Origin: Lachnospiraceae bacterium
Lineage (GTDB): Bacteria > Bacillota > Clostridia > Lachnospirales > Lachnospiraceae
Length of the DNA stretch: 37,432 bases
Assembly (NCBI GenBank): GCA_021442455.1
Contig: JABUSY010000056.1
Coordinates: forward strand, 1 to 37,432
Direction of reading: 5' to 3'
In this document: positions 9,519 through 17,732 of the stretch, in pieces
How positions within the stretch are numbered: the first letter of the stretch is position 1
Layout of the letters: every line of letters starts with the position of its first letter
Translations under genes and position numbers: made by a program
Notes under the pieces: model-generated
Databases searched by the model: none
What the model was told of the DNA's origin: nothing
The model's input: the letters and a program-made list of their open reading frames with translations, nothing else

Positions 9519-10169
9519 AATTGTTTTTTGATTTCTGAATGTTATAAAATCGATGGAAAAAACTCGAAAATATTCATGACATACAATTCTGACATTATAT
9601 CGTAATATTGGAAGAGAGAAAAAATCATTGTGAAACAAGCAATCATTTTTTCGATAATGTTTTAGATGCTCACTGGTAAGTCTGAGAGATTATTATGGAT
9701 CATCTAAGTGTGACCGGAAGAGATATTTCCTGAATTTGTGTTCTGGAACCTTTTAGAGAAATTGTTTGCGGTATGCTCAAATGTGGACTGAAGGAGGGTG
9801 ACGGTATCGTTTTGTTGATACATAGGACTTCGATTGGTATTTGATTACTCTTTGTGTTTTGAAACGGGGATTCTATCTCTTATGGATCTGTATACAATTC
9901 ATTTTGAGGGTTCTAGGCAAAGGTGTTAAACATGGCACATAATGTGGACTAATATGCTTGGATTTTTTCTTACTAATATAAAGCGAATATCGGAGACTCT
10001 CATCATACTGATCGGAGTATCTTTATTGTAAAGCGTCTAAATACGGGATTTTACTGGCTTATATGTACATTTTGTCTCTGTGTCATGGTCTAGATTCACA
10101 ATACCATCGTTGATGAAGGATTTTTAGGAGGGTTTTGTTAGCAATCATATAGGTTAAGGTGAAAGGAGA
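9519..10169. other. Gene-free stretch downstream of nrdR
   Basis: No intact gene is seen. Short coding-like phrases such as MLKCGLKEGDGIVLL near 9771 change frame and hit stops within 20-30 codons. It may be a dead gene once linked to the corrinoid protein remnant that follows, but I cannot name it. Confidence 0.5.
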
Positions 10170-10790
10170 GATTTTTAATATCCACTTGGAAATACTGGAT
10201 AGAAAACAACATCAAGGACTGATGTTAAAGCTTGACCAGAAGCAATAAGCGCTTTATATGCAGAGGTGATGATCGCAATCCTGATACAGGTCATGGATGA
10301 TGGGAAAGAGGAACAAAATTTCTGAAAGCAGATCAGAAAAATTATTTCAAGATAGAAAGTATTTGCTTGGAGATATGGTCTACGAGGGAAAGATGTTGAA
10401 AAAAGTTGTTGCTTTCTTAAAAGATGCTTTTGATAAAAGATGAAGATTCTAGCAATTAAGAAAACGAAAATAATATTTTGCCGTAAATAAAAAATCTGCA
10501 CGATCTTAAGGAAGAACATCCTGAGATCCATGCTGGACGCATCAGACTTTTATGTAATAGATCTTGGTATCGATGTTTCTGTAAAGAATATTATAGAGTT
10601 GGAAAAAACAGAATATCCAAAACATCGGTTTGTATCGATTGCATAAAGAAAGAAAAATCTGGGATGTGAGATCAGGTAAAAATCGTGATTGATGGGGAGT
10701 ATCGGTAAATGCGCAAATTTTCGAGAAAATAGACGCAAATGTATGGGAGGGATATCCATTAGATTATCATTCATAATTTGAAAAAGCGGG
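10170..10790 (+). pseudogene. Decayed methyltransferase corrinoid protein (B12-binding)
   Basis: This is a remnant of a MtbC/MttC/MetH-like cobalamin-binding protein, which carries a methyl group between a substrate-specific methyltransferase and an acceptor. Motifs appear in the correct order but in shifting frames. An N-terminal helical cap segment reads KYLLGDMVYEGKMLKKVVAF (family: YFLPELLMAGEVMKEAL). An eroded HDIGKN cobalamin loop can be pieced together near 10500 as HDL then RKNILRSML. Next comes FYVIDLGIDVSVKNIIE (family: FEVIDLGVDVPPEKF). Last is a VKIVIDGE segment followed by remains of the FAxKIGADxYGxDA end. Internal TAA and TGA codons and several frameshifts rule out function. 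The VIDLGIDV stretch (about 10546-10600) is the firmest anchor. No partner methyltransferase gene was recognised nearby. Confidence 0.7.
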
Positions 10791-10900
10791 CACAGGTTTT
10801 AGTATAAACTTTTTAGGAAGCATTCGTCAGGAAAAGCTGCGGGAGGAGTTCAAACGTTTTGCTGTTTTTATCCCGGTATTTACACTAAAATTCAAATATC

Positions 10901-10929
10901 TTGAAATTCTTGAAGGTTAATGCTAAAAT
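10901..10929 (+). promoter_or_regulatory. Probable sigma-A promoter for alaA
   Basis: A -35 box TTGAAA (10901-10906) lies 17 bases before a -10 box TAAAAT (10924-10929), which is preceded by TG one base upstream (extended -10). Transcription would begin about 40 bases before the alaA ATG, ahead of the AAGGAG site at 10961. Confidence 0.55.
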
Positions 10930-10975
10930 GAATTATTATGGATTTTCTATTGAATCCAGAAAGGAGCAGATTAAA

Positions 10976-12193
10976 ATGAGAACTTTTGAAAAATCTTCGA
11001 AGTTAAATCATGTTTTATATGATGTCCGAGGACCGATTGTAGAAGAAGCGACCAGGATGGAGGAAGAGGGGAAAAAAATTCTGAAGCTGAATATCGGGAA
11101 TCCAGCTCCTTTTGGTTTTTCAGCGCCGGATGAAATCATTGAGGATATGATGCAGAATATCAGAAAATGTCAAGGATATTCTGACTCGCGAGGGATTTTT
11201 TCAGCAAGAAAAGCAATCATGCAGTATTGTCAGTTGAAGGGAATTCTGAGCGTGATGATAAATGATATTTACACAGGAAATGGTGTCAGCGAATTGATTA
11301 ACTTGTCTATGCAAGCACTTTTGAACGATGGAGATGAGATCCTTATTCCAGCGCCGGACTATCCGCTGTGGACAGCTTGTACGACGTTAGCTGGTGGGAA
11401 GGCAGTTCATTATATCTGTGACGAACAGGCAGAATGGAATCCGGATATTAATGATCTTAGAAAAAAAATTACTGATAGGACGAAAGCAATTGTGATTATT
11501 AATCCAAATAATCCTACAGGTGCTCTATATCCAAGAGAAATTTTGGAGCAAATTGTGCAGGTGGCACGGGAACATGAATTAATCATTTTTTCAGATGAGA
11601 TTTATGATCGTCTGGTAATGGATGGGTTGCAGCATTTGTCCATTGCATCTTTGGCTCCAGATTTGTTCTGTGTGACTTTTTCCGGGTTGTCGAAATCGCA
11701 TATGATTGCGGGTTTCCGCGTGGGCTGGATGGTTTTAAGCGGTTCCAAAGAAAAAGGAAAAGATTATATTGAAGGTTTGAATATGCTTTCTAACATGCGT
11801 CTCTGTTCTAATGTGCCGGCACAGTCGGTGATACAAACGGCGCTTGGGGGGTATCAAAGTGTGGAAGAGTACATTTTACCTGGTGGAAGGATCTATGAAC
11901 AAAGAGAATTTATTTATAATGCGCTGAGGGATATTCCGGGGATAACAGTTGTTAAGCCAAAAGCAGCTTTTTACATTTTCCCGAGGTTAGACAGAGAGAG
12001 ATTTAAGCTTTTTGACGATGAGCAGTTTGTGCTGGACTTTCTTCATGAGAAGCAAGTTCTTGTGGTGCATGGTGGAGGATTTCACTGGGGAGAGCCGGAT
12101 CATTTCCGGATTGTATATCTTCCAGATATCCGGATGCTGAAACATGCAAGCGCTCAATTGTTAGATTTCCTAGCAGGATACAGCCAGGTGTGA
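10976..12193 (+). CDS. alaA: Alanine-synthesising aminotransferase (AlaA type)
   Basis: PLP-dependent class I/II aminotransferase that makes alanine from pyruvate with glutamate as amino donor. 405 residues, the standard AlaA length. The ATG at 10976 is chosen because AAGGAG (10961) precedes it and because it gives the conserved N-terminus with SKLNHVLYDVRGPI. An in-frame TTG at 10901 would overlap the promoter. Visible motifs are LKLNIGNPAPFGF, the NPNNPTGALYP segment, SDEIYDRL, and the PLP Schiff-base lysine in FSGLSKSHMIAGFRVGW (Lys240), followed by an Arg-containing C-terminal domain. It is monocistronic, with its own predicted promoter, and is flanked upstream by a dead corrinoid gene. 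Substrate preference beyond the AlaA-like pattern is inferred. Confidence 0.9.
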   Translation: MRTFEKSSKLNHVLYDVRGPIVEEATRMEEEGKKILKLNIGNPAPFGFSAPDEIIEDMMQNIRKCQGYSDSRGIFSARKAIMQYCQLKGILSVMINDIYTGNGVSELINLSMQALLNDGDEILIPAPDYPLWTACTTLAGGKAVHYICDEQAEWNPDINDLRKKITDRTKAIVIINPNNPTGALYPREILEQIVQVAREHELIIFSDEIYDRLVMDGLQHLSIASLAPDLFCVTFSGLSKSHMIAGFRVGWMVLSGSKEKGKDYIEGLNMLSNMRLCSNVPAQSVIQTALGGYQSVEEYILPGGRIYEQREFIYNALRDIPGITVVKPKAAFYIFPRLDRERFKLFDDEQFVLDFLHEKQVLVVHGGGFHWGEPDHFRIVYLPDIRMLKHASAQLLDFLAGYSQV

Positions 12194-12474
12194 ATTGAGA
12201 ACGTGAAAGTACAGGGGGAAAGAAATGTCTGAATAAGGAAGATAAAGATATGTTAGGAATACTGTGTTCATGAATATATTATGAGTTAGGAGATTCTTTC
12301 TAAAAGATTATACCGTTTGTCAGAATTTATTGAAATTCTACAGGGATGATAAAACAGTTTTCTATTTCCTGTCGGATTCTCATGTATACACTATTTTGCG
12401 AAAGAATTGCAGCATGTGAAAGCATGAGGAGGACGATTAACAGGTGAACAACAAGAGGAAAGGAGATAGACTGA

Positions 12475-13836
12475 ATGAGTTTTAAGATGAAAGCAACACC
12501 AGAGATTATAAATTTAACAGATGTCTGCGTCGATAATTCAACTATTAACGTCTCGTTATATGGAAAATATGCAGTGAAAAGAGGGCTGAGAGATATTAGT
12601 GGAGCAGGTGTTCTGGCAGGATTGACACAGATATCAGATGTGGTATCTTTTAAACATATCGGAGGGGTGAAAACACCCTGTGAAGGAGAATTATACTACC
12701 GAGGAATTAATATCGCACAATTGACGAAGGGTTTCCTAAGCGATGGTAGAATGGGATTTGAAGAGATTACTTACCTGCTGCTGTTTGGATCGTTTCCGAC
12801 GAAGAAGCAGCTGGATGCATTTGAAGGAATATTGAAAGCACAACAGTCACTGCCGAAAAATTTTGTGAGAGATGTTGTCATGAAAGCGCCCAGCAAGGAT
12901 ATGATGAATACCCTGGCTAGAAGTGTGATGACACTGTACGCATATGATCCTTTGGCAGATGATATCACTTTGCCAAATGTCTTGCGCCAGTGCCTGACGT
13001 TGATTGCAGTGTTTCCTATGCTATCTGTCTATGGGTATCAAGCATATAATCATTATATTATGGGGAAAAGTCTGTATATTCACAATCCTTCTAAGAAACT
13101 TTCCGCTTCTGAGAACATACTTCGAATGTTGAGACCGGATAAGAAATATAGCAAAACAGAGGCGATGGTATTGGATCTTGCGCTGGTGCTGCACATGGAG
13201 CATGGAGGTGGTAATAACTCTACATTTACGACTCATGTGGTGTCTTCTTCAGGCACGGATACTTATTCAGCAATCGCTGCGGCACTAGGATCTTTGAAAG
13301 GTCCAAAGCATGGTGGCGCGAATATAAAGGTTGTTCGTATGTTTGACGATATGAAGAAAAATATCGATGACTGGACAGACGAAGAAGAGGTAGGACATTA
13401 TCTCCGGAAGCTGCTGCGCAAAGAAGCTTTCGATAACAGAGGGTTAATCTATGGGATGGGGCATGCAGTTTATTCTATTTCTGATCCAAGAGCATGTATA
13501 TTTAAGAAATTTGTGGAACAACTAGCCAATGAAAAGGGAAGAGAAAAGGATTACCAGCTATATGCCATGGTAGAACGGCTAGCTCCGAAAATTATTGGTG
13601 AAGAGCGACACATTTATAAAGGTGTCAGCGCCAATGTAGACTTTTACAGCGGTTTTGTCTACAGCATGTTGGCTCTTCCGCTGGAGCTGTATACTCCTAT
13701 GTTTGCCTGTGCTCGTATTGTTGGATGGAGCGCGCACAGGATGGAGGAGTTGATCAATAGCGACAAGATTATTCGTCCGGCTTATAAGAATGTGAAAGAA
13801 AAAGAGCCATATGTACCGATCGGAGAACGTTCTTAA
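12475..13836 (+). CDS. gltA: Citrate synthase (citrate/2-methylcitrate synthase family)
   Basis: Condenses oxaloacetate with acetyl-CoA to citrate. In a fermentative anaerobe this most likely feeds 2-oxoglutarate and glutamate synthesis rather than a full cycle. 453 residues, preceded by AAAGGAGA and ATG. The catalytic triad typical of the family is visible: His near 243 in MEHGGGN, His330 in GMGHAVY, and Asp389 in NVDFYSG. The Arg-containing VGWSAHRMEE segment near the C-terminus is also present. It carries an N-terminal extension (about 45 residues before the conserved core) that I regard as usual for clostridial forms. The 281 bases upstream contain no gene. No aconitase or isocitrate dehydrogenase is in the window. 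2-Methylcitrate synthase activity cannot be excluded from sequence alone. Confidence 0.93.
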   Translation: MSFKMKATPEIINLTDVCVDNSTINVSLYGKYAVKRGLRDISGAGVLAGLTQISDVVSFKHIGGVKTPCEGELYYRGINIAQLTKGFLSDGRMGFEEITYLLLFGSFPTKKQLDAFEGILKAQQSLPKNFVRDVVMKAPSKDMMNTLARSVMTLYAYDPLADDITLPNVLRQCLTLIAVFPMLSVYGYQAYNHYIMGKSLYIHNPSKKLSASENILRMLRPDKKYSKTEAMVLDLALVLHMEHGGGNNSTFTTHVVSSSGTDTYSAIAAALGSLKGPKHGGANIKVVRMFDDMKKNIDDWTDEEEVGHYLRKLLRKEAFDNRGLIYGMGHAVYSISDPRACIFKKFVEQLANEKGREKDYQLYAMVERLAPKIIGEERHIYKGVSANVDFYSGFVYSMLALPLELYTPMFACARIVGWSAHRMEELINSDKIIRPAYKNVKEKEPYVPIGERS

Positions 13837-14403
13837 AAAATGAAAAAGGATTGATAAAAAATAGAACTTATGGAGGGAAGAGTGATGCTGGAGATTTTTA
13901 CGGAAAAGAACCTGTAGTATCTAATGAAATAAGAATATTTCTTTCCTGATGTGATAGGGAGAGAGAGGGGAATTTCCGTTTTCAGCCGTATGGTGGTCTT
14001 ATATGTTCAAATAGATTAGATAGACAAGAAATTATATGGTGATAAAACAAGGAAATAGCGCTGTGTCAATAAAATTTTCTATCAGGGTGATCAAGACAAG
14101 AGATTGAATATTAATGTCACCTCTTGTCCTTCAGTATTGATCTGTAAGTTAGTGATGATCACTTCTCTGATTGTCACAAAAGATCCTTTGAACGAATGGA
14201 AGGATAAAAAGCGTTCGATGGATCTTAGCGTACCTTTTAACAGCGTTCCAATTTTGAAAGAAGGGGATGGGGCCTGAATAGAGAAATTGTGGAGCTGCTT
14301 TCTCTCCTTTCTTTTATTTCTATATATAAAAATGCTTTTCGAAAATATGGTTGTCCTAAAAAGAGAAGAGTCAAGTGAATGTGCTCTATAAACGTGAGCA
14401 TCG
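13837..14403. other. Gene-free stretch between citrate synthase and yqeG
   Basis: I see no gene here. A strong AUG with a GGAGGGAAGAG site at about 13870-13886 opens only an 11-codon frame (MLEIFTEKNL) before TAG. A longer open run on the + strand around 14100-14275 has no start site and no recognisable domain. The stretch contains one perfect 8-base inverted repeat (listed). Confidence 0.5.
14095..14128 (+). repeat. Inverted repeat, GACAAGAG/CTCTTGTC
   Basis: Perfect 8-base arms at 14095-14102 and 14121-14128 are separated by 18 bases. No T-run follows, so it is not a standard intrinsic terminator. It lies about 260 bases after the citrate synthase stop. It could be an operator-like palindrome or chance. 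Confidence 0.4.
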
Positions 14404-14433
14404 TTGACTTTGATCCAAATTTTGTGCGATAAA
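14404..14433 (+). promoter_or_regulatory. Possible promoter for yqeG
   Basis: TTGACT (14404-14409) is followed after 18 bases by GATAAA (14428-14433) with an upstream TG at 14425-14426. It lies about 60 bases before the yqeG ATG. The match is moderate. Confidence 0.35.
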
Positions 14434-14495
14434 GTGTGTAGATACAATCCAAACCATAAACTTTATTGGAAAATAGAAAATGAGGAGGAGAAGTA

Positions 14496-15092
14496 ATGAA
14501 ACAAAAGGGCTTTCTTTCGGCTTTTTATCCTGATGCATGGATAGATTGCACTTATTCTATTGATTTTGGAAGTTGGTATGAGAGAGGTTTTCGAGGAGTG
14601 ATATTTGATATTGACAATACGCTGGTTCCTCATGGCGCGCCGGTAGATAAACGGGCTTTGACTCTCTTTGAATACCTTCATCAAATCGGTTTTTCCACTT
14701 GCTTGCTTTCTAATAATCAGCTGTCCAGGGTAAAGCCTTTTGCTAATATTGTGAAATCAGTATTCGTGGAAAACGCTTATAAACCTTTAATAAAAAATTA
14801 TCTGAAAGCTTGTGAAATGATGAAACTGGAAAAGGAGCGGGTGCTCTTTGTGGGTGACCAGTTATTCACAGATATCTGGGGATCCAAAAGAGCTGGTATT
14901 TATAATATTCTGGTGAAGCCGCTTCATCCTAAAGAAAAAATACAAATTCTATTAAAGAGGAAGCTGGAGTGGGTTGTCTTGTATTTCTTTCGAAAACACT
15001 GCCCGGATGCCAAGTTGATAACGGTGCTTGATGGTTATGAAAGCTATGAAGATGATGAAAAAAATCTTGAAAATTACCATGAAATATTATAA
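14496..15092 (+). CDS. yqeG: YqeG family HAD-type (subclass IIIA) phosphatase
   Basis: Haloacid-dehalogenase superfamily phosphatase of the YqeG family. The physiological substrate is not firmly known. 198 residues, with a strong site (GAGGAGAAG) before ATG 14496. HAD motif I is VIFDIDNTLV with the nucleophile and acid aspartates at residues 38 and 40. Motif II is the serine in LLSNN, the motif III lysine is in ENAYKPL, and motif IV is VGDQLFTDIWG. The product is cytosolic with no signal peptide. The C-terminal 40 residues, rich in acidic and aromatic residues, go slightly beyond the family core of about 170 residues. The downstream neighbour is efp, 188 bases on. The bases between show no intact gene. 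Confidence 0.92.
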   Translation: MKQKGFLSAFYPDAWIDCTYSIDFGSWYERGFRGVIFDIDNTLVPHGAPVDKRALTLFEYLHQIGFSTCLLSNNQLSRVKPFANIVKSVFVENAYKPLIKNYLKACEMMKLEKERVLFVGDQLFTDIWGSKRAGIYNILVKPLHPKEKIQILLKRKLEWVVLYFFRKHCPDAKLITVLDGYESYEDDEKNLENYHEIL

Positions 15093-15280
15093 AATGACTA
15101 ATAATTATATTTCGTATCATATGACGCATATTCCTGAAAAAAGCACCACGTGTTTGGACAGTGGGAAGTTTCATGTCGAATGGTTATACTGACAGATCAT
15201 TCCGCAATTCATGTCATTGTCGGGCGGATAAGCAGCTTCGCTGTATTAATATGTATATAATTTGAAGGAGAAATATTAAG

Positions 15281-15838
15281 ATGGTATCAGCAGGCGATTT
15301 CAGAAACGGCATTACTCTTGAGATTGATGGTAATGTTGTTCAACTAATTGAATTTCAGCATGTAAAGCCAGGTAAAGGTGCAGCATTCGTTAGAGCGAAA
15401 TTAAAAGATTTAATCAATGGTGGAGTAATTGAGAAAACCTTCCGTCCTACCGAAAAATTTCAGCAGGCCAGAATCGACCGCGTGGACATGCAATATTTAT
15501 ATCACGACAGGGATCTGTATTATTTTATGGACGTGAATACGTATGATCAAATTGCCATCAATAAAGAGATAATCGGTAACGTTTTAAAGTTTTTGAAAGA
15601 GAATGAAACGGTTAAGATATGTTCTTATAACGGAAGCGTATTTGCTATTGAAGCTCCGCTGTTTGTAGAACTGAAAATTTCAGATACGGAACCTGGTTTT
15701 GCAGGCAATACAGCACAGAGCGCGACTAAATCGGCTATCGTTGAGACTGGAGCGAAGGTCACTGTACCGTTGTTTGTTAATCAAGGTGATAAGATCAAGA
15801 TTGATACCAGAACAGGCGAGTATTTAGGGCGTGTTTGA
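15281..15838 (+). CDS. efp: Translation elongation factor P
   Basis: Binds stalled ribosomes between the P and E sites and promotes peptide-bond formation at polyproline stretches. 185 residues, the usual length. Preceded by GAAGGAG (15263-15269) and an ATG. Three beta-barrel domains can be followed: the KOW-like N-terminal domain (residues 1-65) with Lys32 in KPGKGAAF at the tip that inserts toward the P-site tRNA, the middle OB domain (66-125), and the C-terminal OB domain ending in [10 protein letters not shown]. No EpmA- or EpmB-type modification gene is in the window, so the modification state of Lys32 is unknown. A TATAAT sits at 15256, but it is too close to the ribosome site and lacks a -35 box, so I do not call it a promoter. 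Confidence 0.97.
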   Translation: MVSAGDFRNGITLEIDGNVVQLIEFQHVKPGKGAAFVRAKLKDLINGGVIEKTFRPTEKFQQARIDRVDMQYLYHDRDLYYFMDVNTYDQIAINKEIIGNVLKFLKENETVKICSYNGSVFAIEAPLFVELKISDTEPGFAGNTAQSATKSAIVETGAKVTVPLFVNQGDKIKIDTRTGEYLGRV

Positions 15839-16794
15839 TGTCTATTTTGTTCCTTAAATGGGAAATTTGTTGGATTGATGAATTCTAATTCATTTTAGTG
15901 ATTCAAGATAAAATATTTCATGACAAATTGATTTTTATATTTGTTTTGTTATGTCAAATATCTGCTTGAAAAGAGGCTGTTATGTCTTTTAGTCGTGAAA
16001 TATGAGATAGTGTTATAAAATGATACAATATTTCCAAATGTTCGTTCGAAAGCAATCATAAAGTCGTGAATATTCTACTGTCTTTGTTAATTTATCTCAA
16101 TAGCTTTTATGAATAGTTTTTGATAGAAGTTTTCAGTAGGGAATTGACAATTAGAACAGATTGTCAGGGGATTTTGGCAGAATTTGGTTTTATATCAGCA
16201 AATGTCTTTTGTAATCTTTTGTAAAGTGAATAATTATGATATATAATTTTAAAAATATTTGCATACAGATCATGGATATATCTGGCGATTGTCAATTCTT
16301 TTGAGTGAAAGAAAGCCTCATGGAAGAAGGGAGAATACTGATAAGAAATTACTATCTGAAGCGTTGGAAGCTTTTAAGTCTCAGAGTTAGAACTACAGCC
16401 TTGAGAATATAGTTATAGAAGTTTCTATCGGTATTTTAGAAGTTGATCTGTATGTTTTAGACAGTGGTGAGAGTTAAAGGATATGGTTGTAGAAACACGG
16501 TATCTGCTCTATTTTCTGAGAAACAGAAGAAAATGTTTGGGCATGGTTTGTAACTGTTATATTGGAAAGGCAAGAAAATTGTCAAGATCCTGTGTTTTGA
16601 ATATTAGGCCTTTTCCAGCAGCATTTATGAATGTCTGATTTTATTCGTTGGCGCTTAGTAATTTGGGGAAAAGCTTTATAGTATGAGATTATAAATAGTC
16701 TCTAGCTTTAGTTGAATAAAGGTCTATCAATTTACGTCTCAATCCTACGACAGGGGCATTTTATTGGCTGAGCTATGTTAGAAGTTCATGAGAA
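15839..16794. other. Gene-free stretch between efp and the tRNA
   Basis: About 0.95 kb without a supported gene on either strand. It is AT-rich with dense stops. One phrase (KLLSEALEAF and following, near 16348) looks faintly coding but breaks quickly. No repeats or RNA genes were recognised. Confidence 0.5.
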
Positions 16795-16823
16795 TTGACA
16801 ATTTTTGTAGTATGTGATATAAT
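16795..16823 (+). promoter_or_regulatory. Consensus promoter for tRNA-Arg
   Basis: A perfect -35 TTGACA (16795-16800), a 17-base spacer and a perfect -10 TATAAT (16818-16823) with the extended TG at 16815-16816. It lies 34 bases before the mature tRNA. This is the strongest promoter in the window and fits a stable RNA. Confidence 0.9.
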
Positions 16824-16857
16824 GTTATTATTGTTAAAAATAAGCGACAGTGAATCA

Positions 16858-16930
16858 GCGTTTGTAGCTCAGGGGATAGAGCAACGGTTTCCGGTACCGT
16901 GTGTCGGGGGTTCGAATCCCTCCAGACGTG
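16858..16930 (+). tRNA. tRNA-Arg (anticodon CCG)
   Basis: A 73-base cloverleaf. The acceptor stem is GCGTTTG with CAGACGT, D-arm GCTC/GAGC, and anticodon stem ACGGT/ACCGT with loop TTCCGGT. The anticodon is CCG (decodes CGG), the variable loop is GTGTC, the T-arm is GGGGG/CCCTC with loop TTCGAAT, and the discriminator is G. CCA is not encoded, so it is added post-transcriptionally. The acceptor stem is somewhat weak: the first pair (1-72) is G-T and there is a second T-G wobble within the stem. All other stems are well paired. Flanked by a consensus promoter and an intrinsic terminator, so it is transcribed alone. Confidence 0.93.
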
Positions 16931-16940
16931 GCTTACCTTA

Positions 16941-16981
16941 AACAGCAGGATAAATATAAATTTATCCTGCTGTTTTCATTT
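16941..16981 (+). terminator. Intrinsic terminator of the tRNA-Arg gene
   Basis: A perfect 14-base stem, AACAGCAGGATAAA (16941-16954) against TTTATCCTGCTGTT (16961-16974), with a 6-base loop and a T-rich tail (TTCATTT). It starts 10 bases after the mature tRNA 3' end. Confidence 0.9.
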
Positions 16982-17732
16982 ATTTATGTATGTCAAGCAA
17001 GCTGATGAGGGACAGGCTGTAATATTCGGGCTGCTGCTGCATAATAAGGTAAATTTGCGGCATTTTTCCCAATTTGTACAGGCAAGGAAAGCCATGGGAA
17101 TGTTACGGGGGGATGTAGTTATATGGGAGATAGTTGAGAATAAAGGGAAACCGGTCAGAGAATAGAATTCTGTTCATCTGTGGTATATTATTATTTCGAT
17201 CGTGGTGATGATTATTATTGTTGCTGTGCCGTGATTTTTGAAATGAGAGTAATCTCTTCACATCTAATAGGAGACAAGACATCGAAGAAAGGTGGCGTCA
17301 GGCAGGAAAAGAGTCCAATCCGGAGCTAGCAGCTATGCAAAATGTTATGAATACGCCTATTATAATAGCAAATTTTACTATACTCTTAGGAAGCTGATGA
17401 GCACGTGTTGAACGCACATGCCGGTTTTGAAAGTATATGTGAACAGCTTAAAGTAGCTGAAAATAAAAGATGCTTTTCTAGAAATAATACAGACAGGTTT
17501 CTATCTGGAAGAGTTTTGAGTAACACTCCGGTTCTCTGTTAGGCTGTTTGATTGAAGAGAAAAATTTTAGGATAGAAGTTAAAGAAGTCGATATGGAAGA
17601 TGTGTACAGTGGAAGACTATAAGATCTGTTCCTTGAAAAGAGTCAAAATTGTGAATATGATCCTAGACGGTCGGTCATGCGAAGCGGAATTTCAGACGCT
17701 TCAGAAAATTTTGAAAAGGCAGGAAATTAAAT
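16982..17732 (+). other. Stretch upstream of ligA with a probable gene remnant
   Basis: No intact gene. A frame of about 60 codons ending at the TAG at 17163-17165 (phrases such as VIFGLLLHNKVNLRHFSQF and KAMGMLRGDVVIWE) looks coding-like. It has no ribosome site and I cannot assign it to a family. Further on, NPELAAMQNVMNTPIIIANF (near 17320) and similar phrases in changing frames suggest the same or another dead gene continues to ligA. Confidence 0.4.

Noticed and set aside
10175..10531. 118-codon minus-strand frame
   Set aside because: It is the antisense shadow of the corrinoid-protein remnant, with no ribosome site and a composition typical of reverse-complemented coding DNA.
15256..15261. 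TATAAT before efp as a promoter
   Set aside because: No acceptable -35 box lies 16-18 bases upstream, and transcription would start at the ribosome binding site itself.
16899..17165. 88-codon frame starting inside the tRNA
   Set aside because: It starts within the T-arm of tRNA-Arg and reads through the terminator hairpin. Only its downstream part looks coding-like, and it has no start site.
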